From positions 224,946 to 288,945 of the forward strand of contig NZ_JWLC01000013.1 of the NCBI RefSeq assembly GCF_000813745.1: a stretch of DNA of 64,000 bases, read 5' to 3'. The translations under genes and the position numbers were made by a program. Below, piece after piece: positions 62,665-64,000 of this stretch (its first letter is position 1; the number at the start of each line of letters is the position of its first letter). Source of the DNA: Leisingera sp. ANG-M1 (GTDB lineage Bacteria > Pseudomonadota > Alphaproteobacteria > Rhodobacterales > Rhodobacteraceae). The notes beneath the pieces are model-generated. The model saw only the letters and a list, made by a program, of their open reading frames with translations. It had not been told where the DNA came from and made no database searches.

Positions 62665-63948
62665 ATGAAAAAGACACTGACCACTCTGGCGCTGGGCGCC
62701 GCGATGGCTGCAGGTCCGGCGATGGCGGATCTGGTGTTCCCGGATCTCAGCTACCGGACCGGGCCCTATGCCGCGGGCGGAATCCCGTTCTCGGACGGCT
62801 ACAATGACTATTTCACACTGCTGAACGAGCGTGATGGCGGTATTGGCGGTGTTCCGGCGCGGGTGATCGAATGCGAGACCGGCTACAACACCGAAAAGGG
62901 TGTGGAATGCTATGAGGCGACAAAGGGCGAAGGCGCGCTGGTGTATCAGCCGCTGTCCACCGGCATCACCTATCAGCTGATCCCCAAGGTGACCGCAGAC
63001 GGCATCCCGCTGCACACCATGGGCTATGGCCGCACCTCGGCAGCAAACGGCGAAGTGTTCAGCAATGTGTTCAACTACCCGGCCAACTACTGGAACGGTG
63101 CTTCTGGCGCGGTGAACCATCTGCTGGAGATCAACGGCGGCGACATCAACGGCAAGAAAGTAGCGCTGGTCTATCACAACTCGGCATACGGCAAGGAGCC
63201 GATCCGCACGCTGGAGGAACTGTCCAGCAAGCACGGCTTTGACCTGACTCTGCTGCCGGTGGACCACCCGGGCCAGGAGCAGAAATCGCAGTGGCTGCAG
63301 ATCCGCCGCGAGAAACCTGACTATGTGGTGATGTGGGGCTGGGGCGTGATGAACCAGGTTGCGGTTCAGGAAGCTGCCAACATCCGTTTCCCGATGGAGA
63401 ATTTCATCGGTGTCTGGTGGTCAGGCGCTGAATTCGACGTGGAGCCTGCGGGTGCCAAGGCCACTGGCTATAAGGCGCTGACATTTACGGGTTTGGGCAA
63501 GGACTATCCGGTTTATGACGACCTGCAGAAATATGTCGTGGATTCGGGCAAGGCGTCCGGTGCCGGCGACCAGCTGGGTTCGGTGCAGTACAACCGTGGC
63601 CTTTATGCAGCGATGCTGGCGGCCGAAGCCGCAAAGACCGCGCAGGAGATGCATGGCACCGGTGACATCACCGCAGCGATGATGCGCGACGGCATGGAAG
63701 CGCTGGAAATGACCAACGCCAAGATGGAAGCGCTGGGCATGTCCGGCTTTGGCCCTGAGTTCAAGGTCAGCTGCGACAACCATGGCGGCCCCGGCCTGGT
63801 CGGTGTGGTGCAATGGGATGCCGGCACCAAGACCTGGAACGCGATCTCCGACTTCAAGCCGACCGACGGCGAGGTGATTGGCAAGCTGATCGACGAGGAC
63901 TCGGCGGCCTATGCGGCTGAGAACAACATCGAGCCCCGCTGCAAATAA
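62665..63948 (+). CDS. ABC transporter substrate-binding protein, LivK type
   Basis: A 427-residue periplasmic binding protein. The signal peptide spans about residues 1-21 (MKKTLTTLALGAAMAAGPAMA). The mature part follows the type I periplasmic fold (YNTEKGVECYEATKGEGALVYQPLSTG, KKVALVYHNSAYGKEPIRTLEEL, VDHPGQEQKSQWLQIRREKPDYVVMWGWG). It probably captures a branched, aromatic or fatty acid; the adjacent ligase argues for a carboxylate that is then activated with CoA. The start follows GGAGG, and the longer in-frame frame lacks a signal peptide. A G/C hairpin follows. Confidence 0.93.
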   Translation: MKKTLTTLALGAAMAAGPAMADLVFPDLSYRTGPYAAGGIPFSDGYNDYFTLLNERDGGIGGVPARVIECETGYNTEKGVECYEATKGEGALVYQPLSTGITYQLIPKVTADGIPLHTMGYGRTSAANGEVFSNVFNYPANYWNGASGAVNHLLEINGGDINGKKVALVYHNSAYGKEPIRTLEELSSKHGFDLTLLPVDHPGQEQKSQWLQIRREKPDYVVMWGWGVMNQVAVQEAANIRFPMENFIGVWWSGAEFDVEPAGAKATGYKALTFTGLGKDYPVYDDLQKYVVDSGKASGAGDQLGSVQYNRGLYAAMLAAEAAKTAQEMHGTGDITAAMMRDGMEALEMTNAKMEALGMSGFGPEFKVSCDNHGGPGLVGVVQWDAGTKTWNAISDFKPTDGEVIGKLIDEDSAAYAAENNIEPRCK

Positions 63949-63957
63949 GGGCTTAGG

Positions 63958-63979
63958 CGGCCCCGCCTTGGCGGGGCCG
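63958..63979 (+). terminator. Hairpin after the substrate-binding protein gene
   Basis: CGGCCCCGC (63958-63966) pairs with GCGGGGCCG (63971-63979) over a CTTG loop, 9 bases after the stop codon. No T run follows within the window, so it is more likely an mRNA-stabilising or attenuating hairpin that sets a high level of the binding protein relative to downstream genes. Confidence 0.55.
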
Positions 63980-64000
63980 GGAACAAATGGTGCGGCGGGG

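Overview
The window is about 64 kb of high-GC DNA that is almost wholly coding. Gene content and order (ubiB-ubiE-mutM-enoyl-CoA hydratase-rpsT-dnaA; rbfA, dapB, DUF1674, rsmB, heparinase-like, purH, lspA, DUF3035 lipoprotein, paired M16 peptidases) point to a chromosome of the Rhodobacteraceae, most likely the Roseobacter group (Leisingera/Phaeobacter/Ruegeria-like). The genus is inferred, not shown. I saw no insertion sequence, prophage, CRISPR array, rRNA or tRNA.

Region by region. 0-7 kb: 3' end of a thiolase, a histidine kinase with a receiver-only partner, ubiE-ubiB (ubiquinone synthesis), mutM (DNA repair), enoyl-CoA hydratase and rpsT. 7.4-9.4 kb: a 546-bp gap with three hairpins, then dnaA. 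9.4-21.4 kb: rarD, a DUF2233 protein coupled to rbfA, dapB, a DUF1674 protein, rsmB, a heparinase II/III-like protein, purH, lspA, a DUF3035 lipoprotein and two overlapping M16 peptidase genes, the second lacking the zinc site. 21.7-27.7 kb: pnp followed by a four-gene glycosylation cassette (GT2, FkbM methyltransferase, GT4, GT25). 27.7-33.7 kb: 1-Cys peroxiredoxin, an aldehyde dehydrogenase, azlCD with a divergent XRE-cupin regulator, an RluA-type pseudouridine synthase and truB. 33.8-37.3 kb: two membrane-anchored RTX-like proteins flanking a DUF1643 gene, then rpsO. 37.3-42.1 kb: an ArsR-type regulator and divergent ArsP/DUF318 permease, and a deoC-ALDH16 operon. 42.3-47.5 kb: mutL, rmuC, a membrane class III adenylate cyclase and a DUF3775 protein. 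47.6-52.6 kb: a saccharopine-pathway lysine catabolism cluster with a GST and a histidine phosphatase, then an M20-type amidohydrolase. 52.7-56.1 kb: WGR and MAPEG proteins and a hybrid kinase/OmpR-type regulator pair. 56.5-64 kb: an acyl-CoA ligase plus LivG/H/M/K-type ABC transporter cluster with several very small genes in its gaps; it runs off the right end.

The most unusual signals are: a perfect 12-bp hairpin after pnp whose 3' arm holds the ribosome binding site of the first glycosyltransferase gene; a 20-bp perfect palindrome upstream of the aldehyde dehydrogenase; tiny overlapping and antisense genes within the ABC transporter cluster; an intergenic repeat family (at least four copies); the scattering of rbfA, truB, rpsO and pnp, usually neighbours, across 26 kb; and the RTX/DUF1643 cassette between truB and rpsO. 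I did not find a clear new defence or mobile system.
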